A stretch of DNA of 64,000 bases from Costus lasius (Eukaryota > Streptophyta > Magnoliopsida > Zingiberales > Costaceae): NCBI GenBank assembly GCA_027563935.2, contig JANVAS020000222.1, forward strand, positions 7,564,001 to 7,628,000, read 5' to 3'. The translations under genes were made by a program, and so were the position numbers. Below are positions 36,595-49,600 of the stretch, in pieces (position 1 is the stretch's first letter; each line of letters begins with the position of its first letter). The notes under the pieces were generated by a model. That model did no database searches, was not told the DNA's origin, and saw only the letters and a list, made by a program, of their open reading frames with translations.

Positions 36595-38257
36595 TGTTGG
36601 GAAACCTCGGGGATATTTTTACAATTTTTCAGAGATAGACATCATAGATTACATTGCAGAGCGGAAGAATATGCCCGAAACGGGCCAGTCCCAAAAACCC
36701 AGTGAAGATCGTCAAGCGAGGGAGTCGACACAATGTGATAGAAAATACCTTGCAAGCATGGATGATGATGTCGAAGTAGACACCCATGTGTTCGCCCTCT
36801 GCAGTCTCACACACACGGATGCCTCGAGCTCTCTTCTTCCTAGCTTGGTGCTAGCCTCGGGAAGAAGATCCAAGCCTTAGAGTCACCTTCTTCAACCTTA
36901 TGCCACCTCCAAGTTATATGTGCCAAAGATGAAGAAGGGAAGGATAAGAAGTAGCCAAGAGGATGAAGACTTGTGACTAGGGATTGATGGAAGACGAGAC
37001 CGCTACTTGAACCCTTGCTCTCGCCCTCTTCTTGCTCATGCCTCCAAGACAAATCATATCATAAGAGGGGCAGCTAGAGGTCTTATTTATAGCAAGGAGA
37101 GGCGGTTTATGGATGGCAAGGATTAAGCCAAGTGGGCAGCTTGGAGAAGAAGTAGGAGAGCTAGATTAGGAATTAATTAATCAAGTCCTAATCCAATTAG
37201 GACTCTAATTAATTACTTAAATAATCAGCCCTTTATGCCCCATCAAGTATCAATTAATATCTCAAGTGATTTGATCAAATCCTAATCAAATTAAATCACT
37301 TGAAGATGTCAATTATACCATAAGCGCAACTCCTAATCCAATTAGGAGTCTTCATGTGCCAACTTGATGTTCTTTTCCCCATTATGCCCTTTTGGTCTCC
37401 TATCTCTTCATGACAACTTATTTGCAAGCCTAACTAAGCAATGGGCCTAGCCCAAGGTCCATTATGCATGTTAACCAAGCCATTAGATCCAATCCAAGTT
37501 AACCCAAGGTCAAATGAGGCTAACCATGGTTAATTTGGTTAATATGCCGTAAATGGAAGTTGGCCCAAAGAGGTTTCTTCCATCTCATCAGGCCCATTGG
37601 CGCTGATGAAATCTCCCAAATAGATCCGAGTTATCCAATAACTCGATCATAAGGCTTCCCGATCAATACGAGAACTCAAGTATCTTGGTGTGTGACCTTG
37701 TAGGTCCCTTTGACATTGGCAGTGCTGACCTAATGTCACCACAAGCAGTGAGTGGCACCTAGCAGTGCATCGCTGCTACCCAAGTCATCGGAATGGATAT
37801 TGACATCGACATACCCATCATCGCAACTAGGTACAGATACATTACGGTCCCTTTGCCGAACTGATATCCGATTGGACAAGTGTGTCATCACTTGTTTTTA
37901 CCCAATCACATAGTCGTGACTAATCAGGTTCTCACCTGGGTATGGCCATATACTTTCAGTCATAAACCATAGAGGAGCTCCATGGATATCATGCTTCCCT
38001 AATGAAGGGGCAAATCCTTTGTTTGTACATTGATCTTCTAATATGGGTCGTGACATACTCAATGACAACCGTTATGACCTCCCAATTATGGTGAGGCGTT
38101 AGGTTGCATCAAAGCATGTCCCTAACCATATAGAAGAGTCAATGACCTCAAGTCCAAGGATCAATGTGTCTCCTATCACTTGTGAGGTTAACTCATGACA
38201 TAAAGTCATTGCTTCACAGCGGGTCGGTCTAGTATATCCACCACTGATATACCCATA
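36595..38257 (-). repeat. 3' LTR of C1, U3 edge deleted
   Basis: It starts TGTTGGGAAACC at 36595 and runs to the deletion join at about 38253-38257 (CCATA shared by LTR and pol). A TATA-like CTATAAATAAG on the minus strand lies near 37082-37092, about 490 bp from the U5 end. Confidence 0.85.
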
Positions 38258-41053
38258 AATGGATTTCTTTAGCTTGTAGACCTTACTTGTATCTGTAGGA
38301 TAGATGAATCCATCAGGCTGTGTCATGTACACATCCTCAGTCAGCTTTCCATTAAGGAATGCTATCTTAACATTCATCTGCCATATCTCATAATCATGAT
38401 ATGCAGCTATAGCAAGCAGAATCCGAATAGATTTGATCATGGTAACTGGCGAAAAGGTTTCATCATAGTCCACCCCGTGGACCTGTCTAAATCCTTTATC
38501 CACAAGTCTACCTTTGTTGGTAACTATGTTGCCATCCATGTTAGTCTTTCTTTTGAAGGCCCATTTACACCCTATGGATTTTACCCCATCAGGTAGCTCA
38601 ACCAAATCCCAGACTTGGTTAGCTGACATGGAATCTATCTCGGATCTCATGGCCTCAAACCATCTCTCGGAGTCTAGTCCACTGACCGCCTCATCGTAGG
38701 TGCTAGGCTCATCTTCAATGATGAAGATCTCGTCGTGTTGGGCCAGCAGCAACCCATTCCTCTCAGGTGCATGACGAACCCTCCCAGACCTACGTGGGAC
38801 CTGTGTCTGAGCCTCAGGTTGCTCAACAACCATTACAGGTGGCTCAGGTTCCATATCTCTCTTGTGGTTGCACTTGGATCTCTTCCAAGTCAATCTTGCT
38901 CCCACTAACTTCTTTCATGAGAAATTATTTATCTAGAAAGACAACAACCCGAGCAACAAAAATTTTGTTCTCTTTGGGAACATAGAAGTAGTATCCTTTA
39001 GTTTCCTTAGGATACCACACAAAGATGCATTTATCAGATCTAGGTTCTAGCTTGCTAGAATCCTGACGTTTGACATAAGCCTCACATCCCCAGATTTTGA
39101 TAAAAGAGAGATTAGGGCATCTCCCACTCCATACCTCGTATAGAATCTTTGAGACACTCTTAGATGGAACGTTATTCAGTATAAGAGAAGTTGTCTCAAG
39201 TGCATAACCCCAGAATGAGGGTGGTAGAGTTGCATGACTCATCATGGACCGAACCATGTCCAACAAAGTTTGATTCCTCCTCTCAGACACACCATTCCAT
39301 TGAGGTGTTCCAGGAGGAGTGAGTTGGGAAATGATCCCACACTCCCTAAGATAGTCAAAGAACTCACCGCTCAGGTACTCTCCACCTCGATCAGATCGAA
39401 GAGCTTTAATGGATTTTCTAAGCTGGTTCTTTACTTTATTTTTGAACTCCTTGAATTTCTCAAAGGATTCAGATTTATGTCTCATCAGGTGGACAAAACC
39501 ATATCTACTGAAGTCATTAGTAAAAGTAATGAAGTAGCTGTGTCCTCCTCTGGCTTGTTTATTGAATGGCCCACACACATTAGTATGTATGAGATCCATC
39601 AAACCTTGTGCCCTTTCACCAGTTTTGGTGAAGGGTGCCTTTGTCATTTTTTCTAATAAACAAGGTTCACATGTGTCAAATTCCTCCAAGGAACTTGGAT
39701 CTATCAGTCCATTTGCAAGGAGTTGATGAATGCGATTCTTGTTTATATGAGCCAATCGACAATGCCATAGGAAGGCACTAATTGAACCACTCAGTTTGGT
39801 CCTTTTACTATTTACATTACAGATAGAACTATTCATGTCCAAGACATATAAACCATTGCACAATATACCTTTCCCATAAAACATATTTGCAAATGAGAAA
39901 GAACAAGAGTTCTCCTTTATTTCAAATATAAATCCTTTTCTTGCTAAGCAAGGGATAGATATAATGTTTTTGGTTAACGAAGGTACATAATAGCAATTGT
40001 CTAGTTCTAATTGAAGTCCTGATGGTAGGGAGAGAGTCAAAATTCCTACAGCAACAGTAGCAACTTGTGCCCTATTTCCAACTCGTAGGTCAATCTCTCT
40101 AGGCCACACCGATCTACTCTTTTTGAGCCCCTGCATATTTATACAAATATGAGCTCCACATGCGGTATCCAATAACCATGATACAGAAGTAGAAAGGTTG
40201 ACTTCAGTAACATAAATACCTGAGCTAGAAGTAAAGGTCAAGCCTTTCTTCTCCTCATTTTGTAGTTGCTTGCAGTCCCTTCTCCAAAGGCCCTGCTGGC
40301 CACAGTGGAAGCACCTCTGATCCTTTGACTTCTTTGCCTTTTTCTTTCGTGCCCTGGTAGGACCCTTGGCACTGCCCTTAGCATGTGCCATTCCCTTCTT
40401 CTTTATCTTCTTGGTCGTAGGGACCAAAAGAACAGAATTGGGTTTGGTCTTACCCATTTCACGCTTGGCTGTTTGGAGCATATTCAGTAGTTCCTCCCTT
40501 GTGCATTCAATCTGGTTCATATTGAAGTTTATAATAAACAGACTGAACCTAGGGGGCAGGGACTGCAGAATAAGATCCACAACCAGCTTGTTATCTATAG
40601 TGTGTCCCAGTTTCCTGAGATGATCCACATTCCCAATCAACTTGAGAATATGGGGTCTCACTGGTGCACTTTCAGATAACTTGCACCGAAAGACTGGTTT
40701 GGCAGTGTCATATCTCTTAGTTCTAACCTGAGCCTCGAACATTAGTTTCAAATGAGTAATCATCTGAAAAGCGTTTTGCTCCTCATATTGCACCTATAGT
40801 TTACGTGCCATAGTGGCAAGCACGAGACATGCTACCTCCAAAGAGTCATCCTGATGCTTTCTAAAAGCATCCCTATCTGCCACTCGGGCATTAGGCGTAG
40901 GAGTTGCAGGAAGAGGCTGCTCAAGGACATACAGCTTCTTCTCGAGCTTGAGTGCTATCCTCAAGTTCCGATGCCAGTCCAAAAGTTGGATCCAACCAAC
41001 TTATCCTTGTCTAAAAGGGATCGCAGTGTTAATTCGCCAGTGTTCGTAGCCAT
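38258..41053 (-). pseudogene. Gag-Pol of copia C1, multiply broken and truncated in RT
   Basis: It starts MATNTGELTLRSLL at 41053, just after TTGTAG. A frameshift near 40985 follows GSNF; a TAG at 40794-40796 follows MARKL. The Gag rest, protease (DTACGAHIC) and integrase (ERRNQTLLDMV) are open from 40793 to a TAA at 38925. A further frameshift leads into the linker and RT (VDYDETFSPV, YMTQPDGF, KLKKSIYG), which ends at the deletion before YVDD. The zinc knuckle reads CFHCGQQGLWRRDC, with Leu for the zinc-binding His. The C-terminal residues of the last open frame are LTR-encoded. Clearly older than A, B, P1 and P2. Confidence 0.9.
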
Positions 41054-42586
41054 TGTTCTACAACAACCAAGAAACAACATATTTAAATTGGACTTGTTTT
41101 AAATGACGGTGGCTCCCACTATTTAATCGAATTGATAACCCACAAAGTCAATCGGGAAATTTGAGATTTCCTAGTGAGATGGGATCCTCATTTCACATGG
41201 GGCTTCGCGTTCCACAAGGGTGGGATGAGATGCACAAAGTGACCCATGCTTCTTGAGGTGGGCTCACCGGCCGATTGCTTCAAGCAATTTCCCTTATTGA
41301 GACAGTCTAGACATTTCATGTCCAGCGAGGGCTGGATACAGCATGAAACCCTAACCTCTCAATGATGCCTCTAGAGTTTCATCATGTGCCTAGCACACAT
41401 GAAAATCTAGTCAAGTCCATTCCTAATTGTTATGCTTAGGGCCAACAGTTTCCTTGCAAAGGCGCGCCCGGTTAAAATGGACTAGGGAAACCATTGTCAC
41501 CACACACCTTCTAAAGATAAGTGGGTGTGTCCCACGAGGGTGGGAAATAGTTCACAACACCACTGATCGATAGCTTGATGAGGGCTACGCATTAGAAGGC
41601 TACTAGACTTGATATTTTGTTTGAGGGTTTTTGAGGTCTCATCAACTCAGTTTTATCTTATGTCTAACATTACAGGCATGCAAACCTATAGTGATAACAT
41701 AAAGATAAAACATCACAGGCATGCTTTTATAGAAAGCAGTAAAGGATGATGTGATCCCTATTCAAGACATTGAACCAACCCATGCCAAAGGAGGTTCAAC
41801 TCTTGACCTAGGACTCAAGCCCCAAATCCAAACCTCGTTGACCTCTAAGTGGATTTTCAAGCTCGGCTCCAAGGTCCTTCAAGGGCAAGCCACTACCTTG
41901 CAGAGATTAAGAAAGCTAGCTCACAAGCCCTAAGGCTCGACCATGCTTTCTTCTTCAGCCAAGCAAGCTTGCGCCACCTTTGATGCTTGTTGCGCCATCA
42001 AACAAGGATGTGCCACCAAGCATGCGCCATGTAGGATGCGTCCCCTAATCTTCATCTTGAATTTTACAAAATAAAACAAAAAGATGGCACGCAGGTCGCA
42101 CAAAGATACATCCCAGGAATGCAAAAGGGGCTTGACTTATGATCACAACACCATGCACAATTAAGGCACTTACTCATGCAATTCTACATGCTCATGAAAA
42201 ACATAAAATCTAAAATTTTACTTTTTCATAAAACAAATCTCTTTTCCACATCTCTTTAACACAAATCTTTTGGTTATTTGTGATTACTTTTTCATGATGA
42301 TTTTATGGATCCTATCGGCTGGCAATTTTGTCAGATCAAGAGACTCGGCCAGTCTGAAGACACAATGCCCATCCTACTTGACAAAACTATGTGCGCCTTT
42401 GATCTTAAATCAATCAAGAAAAATAATCCAAAAATCCAAAAGAGATTGACAAAGAGGATAGGAACAAGAAACTTCAATTTTTCTAATTTAGAAAAACATG
42501 CGCCACGTTATATGCAATTTGCGAAAATTGAAATATGGCATGTGATCATGAAAAGCATGAGAAACATCATTCGATGCTCGCAAGTC
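41054..42586 (-). other. 5' leader of copia C1 with conserved RNA structure
   Basis: The three-way junction has CACTA/TAGTG (41117-41121, 41172-41176), ATTGAT/GTCAAT (41131-41136, 41147-41152) and GGAAAT/ATTTCC (41155-41160, 41166-41171). Then TCCAC/GTGGG[A] (41211-41215, 41220-41225), ATTGC/GCAAT (41274-41278, 41284-41288), TTTCATG/CATGAAA (41314-41320, 41342-41348) with CCAGC/GCTGG inside, and TTTTATCTTATGT pairing with ACATAAAGATAAAA (41651-41663, 41697-41710). Acceptor TTGTAG ends at 41058; a GTATTTTC donor candidate is at 42753. 41720-42586 has no gene. Confidence 0.62.
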
Positions 42587-42598
42587 GCTCTGATACCA
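42587..42598 (-). other. Primer-binding site of copia C1
   Basis: TGGTATCAGAGC on the minus strand, one base from the LTR. Confidence 0.9.
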
Positions 42599-42599
42599 C

Positions 42600-45500
42600 T
42601 GTTGGGAAACCCCGGGGATATTTTTACAATTTTTCAGAGATAGACATCATAGATTACATTGCACAGCGGAAGAATATGCCCGAAACGGGCCAGTCCCAAA
42701 AACCCAGTGAAGATCGTCAAGCGAGGGAGTCGACACAATGTGATAGAAAATACCTTGCAAGCATGGATGATGATGTCGAAGTAGACACCCATGTGTTCGC
42801 CCTCTGCAGTCTCACACACACGGATGCCTCGAGCTCTCTTCTTCCTAGCTTGGTGCTAGCCTCGGGAAGAAGATCCAAGCCTTAGAGTCACCTTCTTCAA
42901 CCTTATGCCACCTCCAAGTTATATGTGCCAAAGATGAAGAAGGGAAGGATAAGAAGCAGCCAAGAGGATGAAGACTTGTGACTAGGGATTGATGGAAGAC
43001 GAGACCGCTACTTGAACCCTTGCTCTCGCCCTCTTCTTGCTCATGCCTCCAAGACAAATCATATCATAAGAGGGGCAGCTAGAGGTCTTATTTATAGCAA
43101 GGAGAGGCGGTTTATGGATGGCAAGGATTAAGCCAAGTGGGCAGCTTGGAGAAGAAGTAGGAGAGCTAGATTAGGAATTAATTAATCAAGTCCTAATCCA
43201 ATTAGGACTCTAATTAATTACTTAAATAATCAGCCCTTTATGCCCCATCAAGTATCAATTAATATCTCAAGTGATTTGATCAAATCCTAAGCAAATTAAA
43301 TCACTTGAAGATGTCAATTATACCATAAGCGCAACTCCTAATCCAATTAGGAGTCTTCATGCGCCAACTTGATGTTCTTTTCCCCATTATGCCCTTTTGG
43401 TCTCCTATCTCTTCATGACAACTTATTTGCAAGCCTAACTAAGCAATGGGCTTTGCCCAAGGTCCATTATGCATGTTAACCAAGCCATTGGATCCAATCC
43501 AAGTTAACCCAAGGTCAAATGAGGCTAACCATGGTTAATTTGGTCAATATGCCGTAAATGGAAGTTGGCCCAAATAGGTTTCCTCCATCTCATCAGGCCC
43601 ATTGGCATTGATGAAATCTCCCAAATAGATCTGAGTTATCCAATAACTCGATCATAAGGCTTCCCGATCAATACGAGAACTCAGGTATCTTGGTGTGTGA
43701 CCCTGTAGGTCCCTTTGACGTTGGCAGTGCTGACCTAATGTCATCACAAGCAGTGAGTGGCACCTAGTAGTGCATCGCTACTACCCAAGTCATCGGAATG
43801 GATATGGACATCGACATCCCCATCATCGCAACTAGGTACAGATACATTACAGTCCCTTTGCCGAACTGATATCCGATTGGACAAGTGTGTCATCACTTGT
43901 TTTTACCCAATCACATGGTCATGACTAATCAGGTTCTCACCTGGGTATGGCCATACACTTTCAGTCATAAACCATAGAGGAGCTCCATGGATATCATGCT
44001 TCCCTAAGGAAGGAGCAAATCCTTTGTCTGTACATTGATCTTCTAATATGGGTCGTGACATACTCAATGACAACCGTTATGACCTCCCAATTACGGTGAG
44101 GCGTTAGGTTGCATCAAAGCATGTCCCTAAACATATAGAATAGTCAATGACCTCAAGTCCAAGGATCAATGTTTCTCCTATCACTTGTGAGGTTAACTCA
44201 TGAAACAAAGTAATTGACTCACAACGGGTCGGTCTAGTATATCCACCAGTGATATACCCATGTGTCTGCGTTAGCACCGCGTGCCTAACTAGCCCACATA
44301 CCAGTCTCACAAGTACCATAGCTGTCCATATCCACTAAGGTACATCGACTGGGTGATGGGGGCAGAGATCACAGGCCAAGAAGGTACAAATGGAGTTTAC
44401 GAGTGCCATAGACAAAGGCTCAGAGGCTCATGAATAAGCTAGCATGCCTAATCAAAAGCTAGCTCAATAATAGAAGAATTACTTTCAACAAATAATGGTC
44501 AAGACATTCATGCCTAAGATGTCTAAGCCCAAGCCCAAACCCAGTGAAGAAGTTGCCGGATTCAATAAATTGTGGGTTGCATATGCCAACCACATCCACG
44601 CCATCTCAACAAGAGCACCTTCCTTCACAAAGTCCACCGTCGCTCAGCCCAAAATCCAGCCTCAGGCTTTAACCGAGACCTACATCCAGCACAAGAGGAA
44701 ACAAAGGATTTAATCAAATATTGGATCTCATCCAACGGCAACACTCATCATGGAATAACTTCTCCAGCTGAGCATCAACTCTCCAACAACGTGCGAGCCG
44801 ATGATGGAAATAGCAACGTTCGTCTTTATCAAAGAAGGAAAGCAACAACGTCTCTTCAACATCTCCCCTTCAACGTCTCCCTGCTGCTCACGATTGGAAG
44901 CTGCAAACAAGGAAGCATCTCCTTCAACGGATTCTCTGCTGCCATAAAGGAAGATACAACGTTCGTCTGCTGAAGCCTCACCTATATGTATCACGCGAAC
45001 ACAATGTAATGGAGAGTGAGTTTTGGATGAATGGAAATGGTTTTTTTCTTTCGATGAATCGGATGTCTCCTTCTTCCTTCTCTGAGGTGCTTGTCACATA
45101 GTTTTCTCTTCTCCTCCTTCTAGGGCTGAGCCCCTCCCTCTTCCTTTCTTCTCTAATCTCTCCTTTTCCCCCCAATTCTCCTGCTCCGCTGACAACATCG
45201 CACACCCAGCAAACTTGCAGATTTTCCGTCATTTCGAGAGCTCGCCGCCGGCGATCCCACCGTCGGATCTCCACGAAACTTCGGACATCTCTTCGTCTCC
45301 CATAGTCGAACCTTCAGCCGCCGGCATCCGCCCATCTTCCTCTCCGATTGCCGGAATCAAACTCTGGATCAGATCCCCTATTTCCGCCAGCCTTCCACCC
45401 TAGTTCCGCTTCCCAGCATCGTTCTCCTCCTACAGGCCACCGTCCGCCTCCAAACTCCGGCCACATCTCCGAAACCATCACGAGGATCTGCAGTTGTAGC

Positions 45501-46842
45501 AGGTTCCAAGTTCGCGCACCACCGGCCTTCCGGCGACGAACCCTGCTCCACTCGCGTACTGCCCTGTTCCAACAGAACACCCTCCGCCTCCACAGCCTTC
45601 CGCCCTTCATCGTTGTTCTACTCCGACAGGCCGCCAATCGACCCCAAACTCCGGCCACGTCTTCTCATCTATGATGACAACCTCCACTTGTAGCTGGTTT
45701 TGATTTCGTCCACCATCTGGTGAACAGCGATCACCCCTGCTATGCTCGCCAACCTCCCCTGTTCTGTTCGAACAGCCGCCTCTCTTTGCAGTTTTCCCTG
45801 TTCCGCCTGAACAGTCATCTCTCCGCCTCCGCCAGTGCTCTGACGCTGCCATCACCACCACCTGCTGTATCAGAATCGTAGACGAACCCCTAGCTCCGGC
45901 GCCATTGAATAGCGCAAACCATCCTCGCCTGTGTCCAGACTCTCCTCTTGCTGTTGTTTCTGTTTTGCTCTTTCATAATAATCTAACTACCCTTATTGGC
46001 GCAGGTTTTTGGCATGGTCGGACAAGCCTCTAGCTCTGATCCTTGGAACCAATAGAAAGACCAGAACATCTTCTATTATTCCAATCAATTGCGACGAATC
46101 CAGATGGACCAGAACATGCTACAAGACATAGCAACGTTTGATGAATGATTTAACTCCTGCATTCGTTTTCACAACTAATCTGAATAGTGTTATTTGTGCA
46201 GGTGCTCTAAGCAATTGGTGCAACAAGTATCTTGAACTTTGGTTAGATAATGAAGCACACATCTTGTACTTTCATTTGGACTAGTTGATGCAAGCCCAGG
46301 TTCAATAGTTCAATCTAGCAGGCATTGTAAAATTTGCAAATCTGAAACATTTCTGTGCTATGTTAATTTACCAATCTGAATAGCTATATTGTTGCAAACG
46401 TTATAAATTGTTGACAACTCTTCATCATCTATTTTTCATGTCATTCAAAAGAACTAGTGTTGTTCTACTTGCTGGTATAATCAGTTCGAATTTTTGGCAT
46501 ATGGATTTTTCAACAAGGTATAGCAATTTTTCCTAAATGATTATTTTATTGCCCTGGATTTCTGGTTATTTTTCTGAATTTTGAATTTTTTGAAAATAAA
46601 AAAAATATAAAAAAAAATTAGTTTTAATAAGTAGAATAAATCCCACGCTTCCCCCCTCCATCACTGGGGACAATAGTTTGAGCACAGATCCAATCTGTCT
46701 CCAGGGACATTATCATGTAAGTACATAAACACAGATGTTGACAAACATAGATAATGACAATGCCAGAATGATATATATAGATATCCGAGTGAAGCAGTAC
46801 AAAAGAGGACCAATACTAGGTCTCAGGGCATATACCCCAACA
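42600..46842 (-). repeat. 5' LTR of C1, interrupted by G2
   Basis: The first part (42600-44353) starts TGTTGGGAAACCCC; the second (46664-46842) ends TATACCCCAACA. They are separated by the solo LTR G2 and its CTGGG duplication. The first 1.6 kb match the left LTR at about 97% by eye. Confidence 0.85.
44354..46663 (+). mobile_element. Solo LTR G2 (2310 bp) with CTGGG target duplication
   Basis: It begins TGATGGGGG and ends CCTCCATCA, with inverted ends, and is flanked by CTGGG at 44349-44353 and 46664-46668. No PBS, polypurine tract or coding domain is inside. That is the signature of a solo LTR left by recombination between two LTRs of a full element. The plus strand is chosen from a TATA-like CCTATATGTAT (near 44991) and CAG|GT-like motifs at 46005 and 46200. 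The C-rich part (45220-45900) gives chance frames on both strands. Related to G1; superfamily probably gypsy. Confidence 0.8.
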
Positions 46843-46872
46843 GACATCACCTCGGTCAATGATCTCTCTAAT
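46843..46872 (-). pseudogene. C0 RNase H, continuation after C1
   Basis: Thirty bases starting with the duplicated GACAT continue the C0 RNase H reading. They stop at CTAAT (46868-46872), where LTR F begins. Confidence 0.72.
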
Positions 46873-47273
46873 TGTTGGGGAATACCGGGTGTAATTTAAA
46901 ATTTTGTAGTCCTTGGATGCAGCGGAAGAAGCATTACACCTGAAACATATTCCTTTCCCAAGGATCCATGCGAGAGAGAGAACACAAGGATGTGACAGGG
47001 GTGATGCCTCTAATGCTTGTCAAGTCGATGATGCCAAGTTGAAGACGCTCAAATGCTCGTCCTCAACAAGTATCCACGCGTCGACTTTCTCAACGTTGCT
47101 CCCTTTCACGCTTGGTGCTAGCCTCGGGAAGAGAAGATCACCTCTTGGAATCTCCTTCTTCTTCTCCCTTTGTTCTTCTGCCAGCAAGACTCCTCCAAGG
47201 AGACACTCGGCCAACAAAGAAGAAGAGAAGAGAGGGTGGCTGATGAAGAGGCTATAGGAGGGTTGGTCCTTAG
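46873..47273 (-). repeat. Copia LTR fragment F
   Basis: It begins TGTTGGGGAATACCGGG and has the same order as C, D and I LTR edges (GCAGCGGAAGAAGCAT, GCTAGCCTCGGGAAGA). It is cut at CTTAG (47269-47273) by gypsy H. The remainder lies outside the window. Short frames here are LTR sequence. Confidence 0.68.
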
Positions 47274-47758
47274 TGCCGTACTCTACGGTGTTTACACAAT
47301 GCACATAAATCGTGAGAGGGTCTTGAGACAAGGGAAGTCAAATCACTCGGAGAGTATAGCAAGAAACATGGGAAATCAGCATGAATTCATTTTGAGGCAA
47401 TACTAATGCGAGAGAAATCTAACGGCACCCAAAATTACTGAAATTCACTCACTAACCTCTAGAACAATTTTAAGCACAACACGAATGGGGTTTGCGGATT
47501 GCGAGATCAGCTTGCGCGCCTATGCACCTGCGAAAGACCGGAAAACCGTCCACGACTCCGATGCTCGGATGCTCGTGGGTGAGAGGGTGAAAGACTCAAC
47601 ACGAATGTTTAGAAATAGGCGAACCTGACCCACCCGGAGCGGTGGGATTTACTTCTCAAAAAGCAGGAAATACGAGCAGGAAATACTTCGAGTCGAGACA
47701 TTGGTTGCCGACTCTAACAAATCCTGAAGACGATGCTACTTCTTCTTCCACACAAGCT
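47274..47758 (-). repeat. H LTR, distal part
   Basis: From TGCCGTACTCTACGG (47274) to the P1 insertion point. It adjoins 56937 once P1 and one AAGCT copy are removed. No gene. The left flank CTTAG is the candidate target duplication. Confidence 0.55.
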
Positions 47759-49461
47759 TGTTGGGGTATGCCCTTAAGGCTAATGTTTGAGGCCTTTGGG
47801 ATTGTAAAAGTATCATGTAATAAACTCTTGTGTTTATAAAGGCATGGTTGTTATTCAGATTGTTACCTTGTCTGCTGTAATAAGTGTACTTCTGAATAAT
47901 GTCTCAAAGCTGTTCAGCTAGGCTGACAGGCTATAAGTCCTTAGTCGAGATATCTTGGTGAACTGAGACAGCCTTGATATGATTGAGACTAATATGAGTG
48001 CTAATCTTATAGGATGCTTCGAGCATGGAATAAGATGTAGACTCATGGGTACATTGGATGTACTGGACAGACCCTACTGGGATATTCCATTGCTTGTCAC
48101 GATGTGAATGATCCCTGTAAGCAGCAAGTGGCACATGTCCTCTGACTTGAGATCACTTGTGTTTCTAAATGATGATTGTCATTGTCTTGAGGTAGTTCAA
48201 TATCATTTGAAACATAATGATTATAGACTATCTTGGATGGTGAGCTTGAGTCAGGTTAGGGCACTTGTGATAGATAAAGGATTGCCGTCTCCTTGTTCAA
48301 GGAGTGTGATGTTCTAAGGGGCCCCCCCTATATGAGATGATTGAGGAAGTGTATGGCCATACCCAGATGACTATGTTCATCTGATCTAATCATGCTCATC
48401 GTATTGGAGTTACAGGCTTGACATGCTTGTCCAATAAGAACGTCCAGTGGCAAAGGATACATGTATGCCTTGTGAGTTTGATTCACACTTGTGCTATGGT
48501 TTGGGAGTAGTCTTGGAAGACTCTTTCCTTTATATCGGGAGACAGTGATGTGTTGCTAGATACCCCTCACTGATCGTGATAACGTAAGTTATCGTTACCG
48601 ACATTTAGAGGAAACCCTCAGGGTCGCACAATTTGGTGATATGGCTTACTTGAGTCAGATCGTATGGACTGAATTCTTTGAGTTCAGATTAGAGGGATTT
48701 AATCTCTGATTGTAAGTGAGATCTGGTCTGATCATGTTTGATTGATTAGGACTTGAGATCGGTAAGCTTCGATCGAGAGAGATGATGCTAGATCGAAGAG
48801 ATCAGGGGCATCAGGAGATGAATGGTTAGATCATGAGCCTTGGGGTTCGATTTGGTCTAGACCAAGTGGCTTGAGCTATTTCGGTTTGGTTTGAAGAACC
48901 AAAGTCGATTTGATGTTATTGGATTGAACCGGTTCACAAAGGTGAACGCTTGGTTCAATGTCAATAGGCGTTTTAGGGTTGGCTTAAACGCATGGCTTGA
49001 TTGTCTTCCATTTATGGTAAGTAATCAAACCGGTTTTTGCTCAAACGCCAAAAACGCATATGCGTTTTGCTCTTTGTTTCAACGCCTAGCTCTTTGGTTG
49101 GGCGATCGGAAAAAGAGAGGAGCTTTGGCAAGAGGAGCTCTCGGCCAAGAGGGAATCATCTCATCACCCCCTTTCCATTCGACAAAAGAAAAAGCTTGGG
49201 TGTCTTGCTAGCACAAGGGACCGCAAGGAGTAAGCATCTTCATCTTGTGTGTGAACTTGTGGAGGAGATCTAATTTGTTCTCTTCATCCAAGCTGACTTC
49301 CAAGCATATGGCGTTGGTATGAATTTCCCTCTCAATCTATTCAATCGGTTATAGTTGAACATATGGCATGCAAATGATCTTAAACCCTTGCTTCCGCTAG
49401 CATATTTTTCATTAGCGCCATGACTAGGGTTTTTGCCCCCCTTGTTTAAGGGGTTTCTTCA
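47759..49461 (+). repeat. 5' LTR of P1
   Basis: TGTTGGGGTATGCC...TTTCTTCA. A TTTATAAAG TATA-like word lies near 47833-47841, which is very close to the LTR start, so the promoter is uncertain. A splice donor candidate TTG|GTATGA is at 49316/49317. The U5 end has a CCCCTTGTTTAAGGGG imperfect hairpin. Confidence 0.95.
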
Positions 49462-49463
49462 AT

Positions 49464-49475
49464 TGGTATCAGAGC
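49464..49475 (+). other. Primer-binding site of P1
   Basis: TGGTATCAGAGC, two bases after the LTR end, the plant tRNA-Met-type site. Confidence 0.95.
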
Positions 49476-49600
49476 GTGGCTCTATGCATGCTATTATGTT
49501 TGCTGATGTGATCCATACATGTTGCGCTTACTTGATGATTTTGCGCTTACTTGATGATTTGGTTACATGAACTTTGCGCTTGTGTCATGGTTACCTAAAG

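Larger units (their letters stand above)
36595..46842 (-). mobile_element. Ty1/copia element C1 with nested solo LTR
   Basis: It is flanked by GACAT on both sides (36590-36594, 46843-46847) and lies in the RNase H of its relative C0. It has a left LTR lacking its U3 edge, a degraded gag-pol (38258-41053), a leader, a PBS (42587-42598) and a right LTR of about 1928 bp once the inserted G2 (44354-46663) and its duplicated CTGGG are removed. One deletion removed everything from the RT catalytic core through RNase H into the 3' LTR. Confidence 0.88.

Noticed and set aside
45314..45861. Overlapping frames on both strands
   Set aside because: All inside solo LTR G2; open because the C-rich sequence has few stops.
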